This document shows, one piece after another, positions 7,330 to 15,030 of a stretch of 25,894 nt of DNA. The notes beneath the pieces are model-generated. The model had not been told where the DNA came from. It was given only the letters and a program-made list of their open reading frames with translations, and searched no databases. The DNA is from Halobacteriales archaeon SW_9_67_25 (GTDB taxonomy: Archaea; Halobacteriota; Halobacteria; Halobacteriales; Haloarculaceae): assembly GCA_003022745.1 (NCBI GenBank), contig PXSU01000046.1, positions 1 to 25,894 of the forward strand, given 5' to 3'. The position numbers were made by a program, and so were the translations under genes. The stretch's first letter is position 1, and each line of letters opens with the position of its first letter.

Positions 7330-7485
7330 ATGGCAACCACAGGCACGGACATCGACGCCGTCACAGAGGGGTGCGAGGAGTGCGACCGGCGGACGCCACA
7401 CAGGGTCGCAGTGGAGATACGAACCGAGAGCTCACAGCCGGCGAAGGCAGCACACTCCCGGGAGCCCTACCGCGTCAGCGAGTGT
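7330..7485 (+). pseudogene. 5' part of a DUF7835-like zinc-ribbon protein
   Basis: From the ATG at 7330 the first 52 residues (MATTGTDIDAVTEGCEECDR, RTPHRVAVEIRTES, SREPYRVSEC) match the first two thirds of a small haloarchaeal zinc beta-ribbon protein that I know as DUF7835: a C-x2-C knuckle, TPH, IRTES, then SREPYRV-x-C. The normal continuation CRVCG...RMN, with the second cysteine pair, is missing. The frame instead runs into unrelated Ser/Arg-rich residues encoded by a fragment of a ferritin-like gene in another frame. With only one zinc knuckle the fold should not form. Confidence 0.55.
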
Positions 7486-7640
7486 TACAGCAGGCGTATT
7501 TCGACGAGTTCGAAACGGTCATCAACTACCAGACGAACGCAATCGTGCTCGACGGGGTTCGTGCCGAAGAGATCAAGTAAAGTCTCACACAAGACATCCG
7601 GGAAGAACTGGCTCGCGCCGAACAGATCGGTCAGCGTCTC
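7482..7640 (+). pseudogene. N-terminal fragment of a haloarchaeal ferritin-like protein with nonsense codon
   Basis: In the frame starting at 7482 the translation is VLQQAYFDEFETVINYQTN, then AIVLDGVRAEEIK, a TAA at 7578-7580, then SLTQDIREELARAEQIGQRL. This matches the first two helices of a haloarchaeal ferritin-like (bacterioferritin/Dps-type) protein, whose form is LLQQAYxDEIETVxNYQTNxIVLDGVRAEEIKESLxxDIxEEL. The TAA stands where GAA (Glu) is expected, a single G-to-T change. Homology stops at 7638-7640, exactly where the 86-bp palindromic repeat begins, and the two C-terminal helices are absent. The 5' end is fused to the DUF7835 fragment, sharing a few bases. No iron-storage function can remain. 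Confidence 0.65.
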
Positions 7641-7724
7641 ATACGGATTGCTGTAGCCGTTTTCCAGGTCGACCGCACGCTATCCTGCGGTCGATCCGGA
7701 AATGAACTACAGCAATCCGTATGA
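7639..7724. repeat. Palindromic repeat family 2, copy A
   Basis: An 86-bp element with perfect 18-bp terminal inverted repeats (TCATACGGATTGCTGTAG ... CTACAGCAATCCGTATGA) and an inner imperfect stem, roughly TTTCCAGGTCGACCGCA against TGCGGTCGATCCGGAAA. A second copy lies at 13401-13486. It truncates the ferritin-like fragment and sits before the 3' end of polB, so it lies in a convergent interval. It has no coding capacity, so it is MITE- or REP-like. Confidence 0.85.
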
Positions 7725-7769
7725 ACGGGTGACACAGCGGGCAGAGGTCTTCGATCGGGCCCCGGGCGT

Positions 7770-9338
7770 CTACGCGAACTTCCGGATGGTCAACTCCAGC
7801 GTATCCAGGTCGACGATGGGGGCGTAGCCGATGTCGGGGTCGATGTTGACCGACTCCTGGAAGGCCGTCTGTGCCTGCCAGCACCCGGAGTTGATGGTGA
7901 GGACGCCGTGGTACTGGCCATAGCCCAGTTTGTGGACGTGACCGGCGTGGAAGACGTCGGGCACCTCCTCGATGACCAGCCAGTCCCGCTCCTCGGGTGC
8001 GAGTCTGACGTGGCCGCCGTACTGGGGGGCGACGTGGCGCTTCTTGAGTAGCTGGAACATCGCCCGGTGGGGGTCGTCGTAGCTGGCCTTCTCCTCGGGG
8101 AGTTCCGCGATGACCTCGTCCAGCGAGACGCCGTGGTACATCAGAATCGAGACACCCTCCAGCGTGACCGTCGCGGGATTCGAGACGACGCGGGCGTCGT
8201 GGGCCGACATAATCGAACGCAGTTCCTCGTCGAAGCCCGGTTGCGGTTCGGCCAGGCGGACGGCGTCGTGGTTGCCCGGGATCATGACGATCTCCATGTC
8301 CCCGGGGACGGACTTGAGGTGCTCGCTGAATGCCTCGTACTGGTCGTAGATGTCCACGACGGACAGTTCCTCGTCCTGACCGGGGTAGACGCCGACGCCC
8401 TCGACCATGTCCCCGCAGAGCAGCAGGTACTCGACGGCCGCGGCCTCGGGGGTGTGGAGCCAGTCGGCAAACCGTTCCCAGGCGTCGGCGACGAACTCCT
8501 GGCTGCCGACGTGGACGTCACTGACCAGCGCCGCCCGGACGTGCCGGTCCGCGGTCGAGGGACTGTGCGTGCGGGGCACGTCCGGGAAGTGGATGGCGTC
8601 GACGAACAACACCCCACCGTCGTCGGCGAGTGTGCCCTCGACGGCGATCACCTCGTCGTAGAGCAACTCCTCGACGAGGCCCGCGATGTCCCGGTCTTTC
8701 ATCACCAGGCAGGGGAAGGTCCCGGTCGTGTCCTCGAGTTCGACTAGCCAGTGGCCGCTTTTCGTCGACCGGACGTCCGAGACCATCCCCACGATGGCCG
8801 CGTCGCTGTTCCCCGGCATCTCCGCGATGGCCTCGGCCGGCCGGTGGTTGACCCGCCCGCGCAACTGTCCCGAGAGGCGCTCGTACCGGTCCCGGAAGGT
8901 CGCCACGAAGTCGCGGTACTCGCCGGTCCCGGTACTTTGCCCGGTCACGTCGCCGGCGACGGCGAGGTCCCGCCGCGAGGGGTCGGCCTGCCGCCCCCGA
9001 CCCCCCTCCGTTTCGACTGCAACTCCCCCGCCGACTTCGACGGATTTCGCGGTGTTCGTTCCAGTCGAAACGTAGGGGTTCTGTTCCGGGTCTTCACCGG
9101 TCCGTGCGGGCGTCGGTCCTCGCTCCTCCGAACCGGCAGATTGCGCTCCGTTCTGGAGGACAGATCGGACGTGGTCCGTGGAGACGACGACGGCATTGTC
9201 GGGGACCGCTTCGACTGCCCGCTCGAGCGCCCGCTCGGGGTCGGGCGCGCCGGCCAGCAGCGTCACTGCCTCGCGCTCGGCGTTGTAGCCGCGACTGGCG
9301 AGTTCGCTCACCACTGCTGCCGGCGTCTCCAGGGGCAC
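7770..9338 (-). CDS. polB: DNA polymerase D small subunit DP1 (3'-5' exonuclease)
   Basis: A 522-residue protein, the exonuclease/structural subunit of the archaeal replicative polymerase PolD, partner of the large subunit DP2 (not in this window). Residues 1-75 form an N-terminal helical region (VPLETPAAVVSELASRGYNA), followed by a long low-complexity linker. An OB fold lies around residues 175-270 (DAAIVGMVSDVRSTKSGHW). The calcineurin-like phosphodiesterase occupies about 270-515, with SDVHVGS (Asp274, His276), LLLCGDMVEG, IPGNHDAVR and HAGHVHK all intact, so proofreading activity is expected. The GTG at 9338 is chosen because homologues begin (M/V)PLETPxxVV and an A-rich TATA element lies just upstream at 9361-9372; a start at 9404 would precede that promoter. 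It is divergent from the signal peptidase gene. Confidence 0.92.
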   Translation of the reverse strand: MPLETPAAVVSELASRGYNAEREAVTLLAGAPDPERALERAVEAVPDNAVVVSTDHVRSVLQNGAQSAGSEERGPTPARTGEDPEQNPYVSTGTNTAKSVEVGGGVAVETEGGRGRQADPSRRDLAVAGDVTGQSTGTGEYRDFVATFRDRYERLSGQLRGRVNHRPAEAIAEMPGNSDAAIVGMVSDVRSTKSGHWLVELEDTTGTFPCLVMKDRDIAGLVEELLYDEVIAVEGTLADDGGVLFVDAIHFPDVPRTHSPSTADRHVRAALVSDVHVGSQEFVADAWERFADWLHTPEAAAVEYLLLCGDMVEGVGVYPGQDEELSVVDIYDQYEAFSEHLKSVPGDMEIVMIPGNHDAVRLAEPQPGFDEELRSIMSAHDARVVSNPATVTLEGVSILMYHGVSLDEVIAELPEEKASYDDPHRAMFQLLKKRHVAPQYGGHVRLAPEERDWLVIEEVPDVFHAGHVHKLGYGQYHGVLTINSGCWQAQTAFQESVNIDPDIGYAPIVDLDTLELTIRKFA

Positions 9339-9360
9339 AGCCGTAGTGTGTGCGGGGTCG

Positions 9361-9372
9361 GCAAAAGGATAG
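9361..9372 (-). promoter_or_regulatory. TATA element for polB
   Basis: The minus strand reads CTATCCTTTTGC, centred about 28 nt before the GTG at 9338. It supports a leaderless polB transcript and the choice of GTG 9338 as the start. Confidence 0.4.
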
Positions 9373-9400
9373 CGGGTCCCCGCTGGCGCGGCGGACAGAA

Positions 9401-9412
9401 ACATTCAAACGC
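9401..9412 (+). promoter_or_regulatory. TATA-like element for the signal peptidase gene
   Basis: ACATTCAAACGC is an AT-richer patch in a GC-rich 95-nt divergent interval, 22-33 nt before the ATG at 9434. The match to the archaeal consensus is weak; position is the main argument. Confidence 0.3.
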
Positions 9413-9433
9413 AAAGTCCCACAACACGGGCCG

Positions 9434-10282
9434 ATGGGAGTCCCGGACGACGACCCGGCTGCCGAGGGCGACAACCCGGACGACGAGGAGTCGCCCGGGC
9501 CGCCCGAGCGGGAGATTGCAGGGAGCGACGAGGGTGGCGGGACGACACGCGAGGAGTGGAGCGAGACGGACGGTCCCCGGAAACCGCCGGCCCGCCGGGC
9601 CGACAGCGACGAACTCGGCTGGCGGATCTTCGTCTACGACGTCGTCAGTTCCGTACTGGCGGTGCTGGTCGTCGGGGCCTACCTGTTCGCGGTCAGCGGC
9701 GTCTGGCCGCCGATGGTGGCCGTCGAGAGCCGGAGCATGACCCCGAACATGCAGGTCAACGACCTGGTGTTCGTCATGGAGGCCGACCGCTTCGCCGGAC
9801 CCGGTGCCCACGAAGAAACCGGCGTCGTGACCGCCCACACCGGTCGGGCAGTCGAGTACCGGGCGTTCGGCGGCTACGGCGACGTCATCGTCTACCAGCG
9901 CGACGGGAACCCGGGACAGGTCCCGATCATCCACCGCGCGATGTTCTGGGTCGAAGCCGGCGAGAACTGGTACGACAGGGCCGACCCCGCACACATCACC
10001 GCCGAGGCGTGTGGCGAGACGCCCAGCGAGGGCCTCAAAAACTGCCCGGCACCCCACGCCGGGTTCATCACGAAAGGCGACAGCAACGGCCGCTACGACC
10101 AGGTGACCTCCCTCAGCCGCCCGGTCAGGCCCGAGTGGGTCATCGGGACTGCCGAGGTGCGCGTCCCCGGACTCGGCTGGATCCGCCTCCGGTCGGCGGC
10201 CGCGAACGAGACCGGGGCACCTACCCGGCGCGGAGTCCCGGCTGTCCCGCCGCGAGCGGACGCTGCTGGTTCACACTCCTGA
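9434..10282 (+). CDS. Type I signal peptidase (archaeal Sec11-like)
   Basis: A 282-residue membrane-bound protease that removes Sec signal peptides outside the membrane. Residues 1-60 are a highly acidic cytoplasmic extension, as is common in halophiles. A single transmembrane helix lies at about 66-90 (FVYDVVSSVLAVLVVGAYLF). Next comes the nucleophile box ESRSMTPNM with Ser101, then GDVIVYQRDG, VPIIHRAMFW with His167 and FITKGDSNGRYD with Asp216/Asp222. The Ser-His-Asp set marks the archaeal/ER type rather than the bacterial Ser-Lys type. An insert of about 35 residues (GENWYDRADPAHITAEACGE...) lies between the His and Asp boxes. The ATG at 9434 gives the usual haloarchaeal form; the frame is open 28 codons further upstream, but that part crosses the promoter region. 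Confidence 0.88.
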   Translation: MGVPDDDPAAEGDNPDDEESPGPPEREIAGSDEGGGTTREEWSETDGPRKPPARRADSDELGWRIFVYDVVSSVLAVLVVGAYLFAVSGVWPPMVAVESRSMTPNMQVNDLVFVMEADRFAGPGAHEETGVVTAHTGRAVEYRAFGGYGDVIVYQRDGNPGQVPIIHRAMFWVEAGENWYDRADPAHITAEACGETPSEGLKNCPAPHAGFITKGDSNGRYDQVTSLSRPVRPEWVIGTAEVRVPGLGWIRLRSAAANETGAPTRRGVPAVPPRADAAGSHS

Positions 10283-10329
10283 TTGTCTCCCGGCGTTCGG
10301 CCTGCACCTGCTCCCCGATTGCTCCGATA

Positions 10330-10466
10330 CTGCTCTCGAATATACCAGTATTAATAATAATATTAAAAAGCTACATAAAAGAAGAAAGATATACTAACGG
10401 AATCGCATATTAAAAGTCAAGTATTTGTTTGAATCACAAAACGTAGAAATGCTAACTTTTATACAT
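10330..10466. other. AT-rich island between sec11-like gene and rdfA
   Basis: The 285-nt gap between the signal peptidase stop and rdfA holds about 135 bp that is strikingly AT-rich in a GC-rich window: runs such as TATTAATAATAATATTAAAA, CATAAAAGAAG and CTTTTATACATGG. There is no open frame of note. It offers several TATA-like elements; CTTTTATAC (about 10456-10464) lies 105-110 nt before rdfA and AGTAGTAAGT (about 10528-10537) some 31-40 nt before it. It may be a regulatory region for rdfA, a terminator for the upstream gene or a foreign remnant. Confidence 0.55.
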
Positions 10467-10567
10467 GGACGATGGGGATGGTGCGCTCGTGGAGCGACGC
10501 GCCGTGGCACGGTCACGGACCGACCCAAAGTAGTAAGTGACCGCTCGGCGTATCGCCCGGTACCGAC

Positions 10568-11194
10568 ATGGCAGAGAACGTGAGCGGGCCGAACAGACGG
10601 TACAAGGTGGGTCGTGTGCTCGCCGAGTACGACCTGCTGGACCTCCACGAGGCGCTGGGGGACCTGTGGCTGGGGGAGAACGGCGAGGAGATGAGCCTGC
10701 GGGAACTCGCCGACCACATCAACGTGGCCGTCCTCCAGCAGGCAATGGAGGCAGCGGGCGCCGAGCCGCTGGAGGGGGAAGCCGAGAACGCCTACCGGCT
10801 GTTGACCGACGACGACGTCAGCGTGGGCGTCAGCACCCAGCAGCGCAACCGCCTCGACCGGGAGGGCGTCGACATCGATACCCTCGAAGACGACTTCGTC
10901 ACCCACCAGGCCGTCCACACGTACCTGACGAACGTGCTGGACGTCTCGAAGGGGCGCGGCGACGACACCGACCCGGTCGAGAAGCACGAAGGGCGCGTCC
11001 AGCGCCTCCGCTCGCGGACCGAGGCGGTGACCGAGAACTCCCTCTCCGAACTGACTGGCGCCGGGGACTTCACGCTGGGCGAACACAACGTGGTGGTCGA
11101 CCTGCAGGTCTACTGCCGGGGCTGTGGCTCACAGTTCGACGTCGCGAACCTGTTCCGCCGGGGCGGGTGTGACTGTGAGCCGCAAGATACGTGA
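10568..11194 (+). CDS. rdfA: Rod-determining factor RdfA-like regulator
   Basis: A 208-residue protein matching the haloarchaeal RdfA family, described in Haloferax volcanii as a regulator needed for rod shape. Visible family features are the start RRYKVGRVLAEYDLLDLHEA, EEMSLRELADHIN with an HTH-like look (residues 40-52), NAYRLLTDDDVSVGV (75-88), an RVQRLRSRTEAVTENSLSEL coil (143-162) and LGEHNVVVDLQVYC. The C-terminus carries a zinc-binding set, C183-x2-C186 and C201-x-C203. It is probably cytoplasmic and acts on gene expression; DNA contact is inferred from family knowledge, not shown. The adjacent gene, 71 nt downstream with its own TATA box, encodes an SMC-related protein, a pairing I recall from other haloarchaea. 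The ATG at 10568 fits the family start. Confidence 0.8.
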   Translation: MAENVSGPNRRYKVGRVLAEYDLLDLHEALGDLWLGENGEEMSLRELADHINVAVLQQAMEAAGAEPLEGEAENAYRLLTDDDVSVGVSTQQRNRLDREGVDIDTLEDDFVTHQAVHTYLTNVLDVSKGRGDDTDPVEKHEGRVQRLRSRTEAVTENSLSELTGAGDFTLGEHNVVVDLQVYCRGCGSQFDVANLFRRGGCDCEPQDT

Positions 11195-11233
11195 CACCAG
11201 TATGTCTGTAACGCTGCCTCACGCCCTGACAAT

Positions 11234-11242
11234 CTTTATATC
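11234..11242 (+). promoter_or_regulatory. TATA box for the SMC-related gene
   Basis: CTTTATATC is a near-consensus archaeal TATA box, centred about 28 nt before the ATG at 11266. It shows that the SMC-related gene has its own leaderless promoter and need not depend on rdfA transcription. Confidence 0.7.
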
Positions 11243-11265
11243 TGCGTGCCGAGAGAGGGCACCAA

Positions 11266-13215
11266 ATGGCATCAGCAGAGTCTGAACAGGCCACCGTTTC
11301 ACTGGAAGCCGAGAACGTCGGGGGCATCGAGCGGACACAGGTGACCTTCGAGCCGGGCGTGACGATACTGGTCGGGCGGAACGCGACCCACCGGACGTCG
11401 CTGTTGCAGGCGATCATGGCCGGGCTGGGGAGCGAGCGCGCGTCGCTGAAGGGGGACGCCGACGAGGGGCAGGTCAGGATGACGGTCGGAGACGACGTCT
11501 ACACGCGAACCCTCCACCGACAGGGGTCGAGCGTCGACTTCGACGGGGAGCCGTATCTGGACGACCCGGAACTGGCGGACCTGTTCGCGTTCCTGCTGGA
11601 GTCAAACGACGCCCGCCGGACGGTCGCGCTCGGCGGTGACCTACGCGAGATCATCATGGAGCCCGTCGACGCCGAGTCGATCCAGGCCGAGATCGAGCGC
11701 CTCGAAGCCGAAAAACGCGACGTCGAGGACCGCCTCAACGACCTCCAGTCACTCCGGGCGGAACTGCCCGACCTGGAACAGGAGCGGTCCCGCCTCGACT
11801 CGGAGATCGAGGCGACGCGCGACCGTCTGGAGGCCGAGCGGGCGACCCTGGACAAACAGTCGAAGGACCCGGCCGAACTGGACGGCGAGGAGTCCGAGCT
11901 CGAGGCGAAGATGGCACAGCTCCAGGAGGTCCGCTCGGACCTCGAACGGACGGAGTTCCGGCTGGACAACCAGCAGGACAGCCTCGACACGCTGGCCGAG
12001 GAACTGGTGTCTCTCGAGGAGCGCAAGGCCGACGTCACCGAGGACGACCTCGGGGACCTCGCGTCGGTTCGGTCGGAGATCGACCGCCTGCAGGAACGGA
12101 AGCGCACACTCGATTCCGAACTGACGAAGCTCCAGAACGTCATCCAGTTCAACGAGGAGATGATGGACGGCACGAGCCGGGACATCGCCGCCGCGTTGCG
12201 CGGCGACGAGGGCGAGGGGCCGGTGACCGACCGGCTCCTGGAGGCCGGCGAGGAGGTCGTCTGCTGGACCTGTGGGACCGAGGTCGACGGCGAGCGCATC
12301 GAGGCGACGCTCGAACGCCTGCGCGAGCTCCGGGAGTCCAAATACAGCGAGCAAAGCGAGATCGAGTCCCGCCTCGCGGAGTTCAAGGAGCGCCGGTCGA
12401 CGGTCCAGTCCCGCCAGCGCGAGCGCGAGCGCATCGAGCGCGATATCGAGGAGATACGCGAGGAGATCGCCGAACGCGAGGAGAAAGTCGAACAACTCGA
12501 GGCCACACGCGAGGACCTCCGGGCCGACATCGAGGAGATCCAGGCGGAGATCGAGGAGCTCGAATCGGCGGACCGCTCGGAGGTCCTGGCGGCGCACAAG
12601 ACGGTCAACGAACTCGAGATCGAACACGACCGCCTCGAGGACGAGCGCGACCGGGTCGCCTCGAACATCGAGGAGATCGAGTCACGGACCGACCGGATCG
12701 ACGATCTCGGGGAACGGAAAGCCGAGATCAACGCCGAGCTGACGGACCTGCGGACGCGAATCGACCAGATCGAACAGCAGGCAGTCGACGAGTTCAACGA
12801 CCACATGGACACCGTGCTGGACATCCTCAACTACACGAACTTAGAGCGCATCTGGGTCGAGCGGACCGAACGCGAGGTCCGCGAGGGGCGCCGGACGGTC
12901 TCCGAGACGGCCTTCGAGTTGCACGTCGTCCGTAGCACCGACGACGGCGTCACCTACGAGGACGAGTTCGAACACCTAAGCGAGAGCGAACGCGAGGTCA
13001 CTGGCCTGGTCTTCGCCCTCGCCGGCTATCTCGCCCACGAGGTCTACGATGACGTCCCGTTCATCCTACTCGATTCCCTCGAGGCGATCGACTCCGACCG
13101 CATCGCCACCCTCGTCGAGTACATGTCGGGGTACGCCGACTACCTCGTCGTCGCACTGCTCCCGGAAGACGCGTCGGCACTCGACGAGGATTACCGTCGG
13201 ATCACGGAGATCTGA
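11266..13215 (+). CDS. Archaea-specific SMC-related protein (Rad50/SMC-like with zinc hook and degenerate ATPase)
   Basis: A 649-residue protein with split ATPase-type ends and a long coiled coil between them. The N-terminal lobe (1-140) has GRNATHRTS (residues 37-45) where Rad50/SMC have GxNGxGKS/T; the glycines and the lysine are changed. Residues of about 145-320 and 340-520 are heptad-rich Glu/Arg/Leu coiled coil. CWTCG at 333-337 is the midpoint CxxC zinc hook used for dimerisation. The C-terminal lobe has LSESEREVTGLVFALAGYL in place of the ABC signature and FILLDSLEAID (599-609), where Walker B normally has DE. Loss of the Walker lysine and glutamate suggests poor or no ATP hydrolysis. 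It sits after rdfA and may act with it in cell shape or chromosome organisation. It is not canonical Smc, which is far longer. Confidence 0.85.
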   Translation: MASAESEQATVSLEAENVGGIERTQVTFEPGVTILVGRNATHRTSLLQAIMAGLGSERASLKGDADEGQVRMTVGDDVYTRTLHRQGSSVDFDGEPYLDDPELADLFAFLLESNDARRTVALGGDLREIIMEPVDAESIQAEIERLEAEKRDVEDRLNDLQSLRAELPDLEQERSRLDSEIEATRDRLEAERATLDKQSKDPAELDGEESELEAKMAQLQEVRSDLERTEFRLDNQQDSLDTLAEELVSLEERKADVTEDDLGDLASVRSEIDRLQERKRTLDSELTKLQNVIQFNEEMMDGTSRDIAAALRGDEGEGPVTDRLLEAGEEVVCWTCGTEVDGERIEATLERLRELRESKYSEQSEIESRLAEFKERRSTVQSRQRERERIERDIEEIREEIAEREEKVEQLEATREDLRADIEEIQAEIEELESADRSEVLAAHKTVNELEIEHDRLEDERDRVASNIEEIESRTDRIDDLGERKAEINAELTDLRTRIDQIEQQAVDEFNDHMDTVLDILNYTNLERIWVERTEREVREGRRTVSETAFELHVVRSTDDGVTYEDEFEHLSESEREVTGLVFALAGYLAHEVYDDVPFILLDSLEAIDSDRIATLVEYMSGYADYLVVALLPEDASALDEDYRRITEI

Positions 13216-13400
13216 CGCCGCCGGGGCCCGCTGTCTCTTCGCCCCTTCTGTTCGAGTAATTAGGACGATGTCGTGTCGAACCGCTCCTCTGGGTGCGTGC
13301 CGGCGCCCGCGGGCCACTCCCTGCCCGGTGCCGACTCCGGGTCTGGGAGTTCCGGCCCCTGGTTTGGCGGTTCCGGCTCCGGATCTGATGGGTTCTCACT
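13216..13400. other. Non-coding, low-complexity convergent interval
   Basis: Between the SMC-related gene and palindromic repeat copy B there is GC-rich sequence with an irregular run of GGTTCCGG/GACTCCGG-type units (about 13328-13390). I see no start codon with a promoter and no frame that looks coded on either strand. It is probably a decayed spacer. Confidence 0.4.
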
Positions 13401-13486
13401 TCATACGGATTGCTGTCGCTGTTTTCCAGGTCGACCGCTCGCTGTCCTGCGGTCGATCCGGGAACGAACGACAGCAATCCGCATCA
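13401..13486. repeat. Palindromic repeat family 2, copy B
   Basis: An 86-bp element of the same length as copy A (7639-7724) and identical at about 77 of 86 positions by hand alignment. Its termini are TCATACGGATTGCTGTCG and CGACAGCAATCCGCATCA. The inner stem (TTTTCCAGGTCGACCGCT against TGCGGTCGATCCGGGAA) is kept. Where copy A has TAG/CTA at the inner end of the terminal stem, copy B has TCG/CGA, a compensating pair change. It lies between the convergent ends of the SMC-related gene and livF. Confidence 0.85.
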
Positions 13487-13528
13487 GTCAGTCTTCGCCT
13501 CAACGTTCGATCTGTTCGAACGCGGGAG

Positions 13529-14245
13529 TTACTCCACGGACCCGACGCCGAGGTGCCGGTCGAGGACATCCGTGTCCTCCCGGACCGCCGCGGCAGGACC
13601 CTCGTGGACGATCCGGCCCTTCCCGAGGATGTAGGTGTACTCCGAGACGTCCAGCGCCACGGGGATGTTCTGCTCGACGAGCAGGACGGTGATCCCCTGG
13701 TCGTTCAACTCGCGGATGATGTCCTCGATGTCGCGGACGATGTAGGGGGCGAGCCCCTCTGTCGGTTCGTCGAGCAGGAGTAACTCGGGGTCGGCCACGA
13801 GCGCCCGCGCGATGGCGAGCATCTGCTGTTCGCCACCCGAGAGGACCGACCCGTAGCTGTCCTCGCGCTCTTTCAGGTTCTCGAAGGTTTCGAGGACTTC
13901 GTCGACTGAGGTCTCGCCGCCGGCCCCGAGCCGTCCCATCTCGATGTTCTCCCGGACGCTGAGGCCCGGAAACACGCGCCGGTCCTCGGGGACGAAGGTG
14001 ATCCCCCGCTGGATGGTCCGCTCGGTCGGCAGCTGGGTGATGTCCCCCCCGTCGAAGGTGACGGTGCCGGCGGTGGGCGTCACGTTGCCGACGATGGCGC
14101 GGAGCGTGGTGGTCTTGCCGACGCCGTTGCGCCCGACAAGCGAGACGACCGATCCCTCTTCGACGGTCATCTCGACGCCGCGCAACACCTCGGTGAGGTC
14201 GTACCCGGCGCGGACGCCTGTCAGGGAAAGGAGCGGGTCGGTCAC
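13529..14245 (-). CDS. livF: ABC transporter ATP-binding protein LivF-type
   Basis: A 238-residue ATPase of a branched-chain amino acid type (HAAT) importer. Walker A is GRNGVGKTTT (38-47), the signature is LSGGEQQMLAIARAL (135-149), Walker B is LLLLDEPTEGLAP (155-167) and the switch His is replaced by Gln in LLVEQN, as is usual for LivF. The form is short, lacking the LivG-specific insert. It would work in the cytoplasm as a heterodimer with LivG below the fused permease. It starts at a GTG whose GTGA overlaps the livG stop by four bases, so translation is coupled. It is the last gene of the operon; palindromic repeat copy B lies just past it and could help end transcription. Confidence 0.9.
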   Translation of the reverse strand: MTDPLLSLTGVRAGYDLTEVLRGVEMTVEEGSVVSLVGRNGVGKTTTLRAIVGNVTPTAGTVTFDGGDITQLPTERTIQRGITFVPEDRRVFPGLSVRENIEMGRLGAGGETSVDEVLETFENLKEREDSYGSVLSGGEQQMLAIARALVADPELLLLDEPTEGLAPYIVRDIEDIIRELNDQGITVLLVEQNIPVALDVSEYTYILGKGRIVHEGPAAAVREDTDVLDRHLGVGSVE

Positions 14246-15030
14246 GCACGGACCCCCCCGAGATACGCCTCGCGGACGTCCTCGTTGGCGGCGATTTCGG
14301 CCGGGTTCCCCGTCGCGAGGACCTCCCCCCGTGTCAGGACGGTCACGCGGTCGGACAGTTCCATCACGAGGTCGATGTCGTGTTCGATGAGCATCAGTGT
14401 CCGGTCGGCGAGTACGTCCTCGATCAGGTCGATAGTCGCCCGGGTCTCCTCGCTGCTCATCCCCGCGGTCGGCTCGTCGAGCATCACGAGTTCCGGGTCG
14501 GTCGCGAGGACGATCCCGATCTCGAGGCGGCGCTGGTCGCCGTAGGCCAGCGTCTCCGCGAGTTCCCCGGCCCGCCCGTCGAGACCGACCTGCTCCAGCA
14601 CGCCGGATGTGCGGTCGTTTATCCGACCGAACGTGTCCTTGTCGCGGAGCATCTCCTCGCGGAGCGACATTCCCTCGTCGAGGACCGACTGGGCCGCCAG
14701 CCGAACGTTCTCGCGGACGGTGAGGCCGCCAAAGATATTGGTTATCTGGAACGAACGCCCCAGCCCCCGACTGACACGCTCGTGTGGCGGCAGGTCCGTG
14801 ACGTCCTCGCCGTCGAAGCGGACCGTCCCCGACGTGGGGGCCATCGCGCCGGTGATGCAGTTGAACAGCGTGGTCTTGCCGGCGCCGTTCGGGCCGATGA
14901 CACTCCGGAACTCGCCGCGCTCGACGCGCAGGTCGACGCTGTCGACGGCGGTCAGTTCCCCGAACTGCTTGGTCAGCCCCGCGGTTTCCACGACCGGTTC
15001 CGCGCGGGCGTCACCGGCGGGGTCAGTCAT
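14242..15030 (-). CDS. livG: ABC transporter ATP-binding protein LivG-type
   Basis: A 262-residue ATPase. Walker A is GPNGAGKTTLF (46-56), followed by the LivG-type motif RTFQ-like LGRSFQITNIFGGLTVREN. The signature is LAYGDQRRLEIGIVLATDP, Walker B is LVMLDEPTAGMS and the switch is MLIEHDIDLVM. The YGDQRRLEI signature in place of LSGGQ is normal for LivG. It pairs with LivF to power import of branched-chain or similar amino acids. The ATG at 15030 overlaps the end of the permease gene by eight bases, showing tight operon coupling. Confidence 0.9.
   Translation of the reverse strand: MTDPAGDARAEPVVETAGLTKQFGELTAVDSVDLRVERGEFRSVIGPNGAGKTTLFNCITGAMAPTSGTVRFDGEDVTDLPPHERVSRGLGRSFQITNIFGGLTVRENVRLAAQSVLDEGMSLREEMLRDKDTFGRINDRTSGVLEQVGLDGRAGELAETLAYGDQRRLEIGIVLATDPELVMLDEPTAGMSSEETRATIDLIEDVLADRTLMLIEHDIDLVMELSDRVTVLTRGEVLATGNPAEIAANEDVREAYLGGVRA

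Noticed and set aside
13328..13390. GGTTCCGG/GACTCCGG units considered as a tandem or CRISPR-like array
   Set aside because: Units are irregular in length and sequence, with no conserved repeat and spacer pattern. No CRISPR array was found anywhere in the window.
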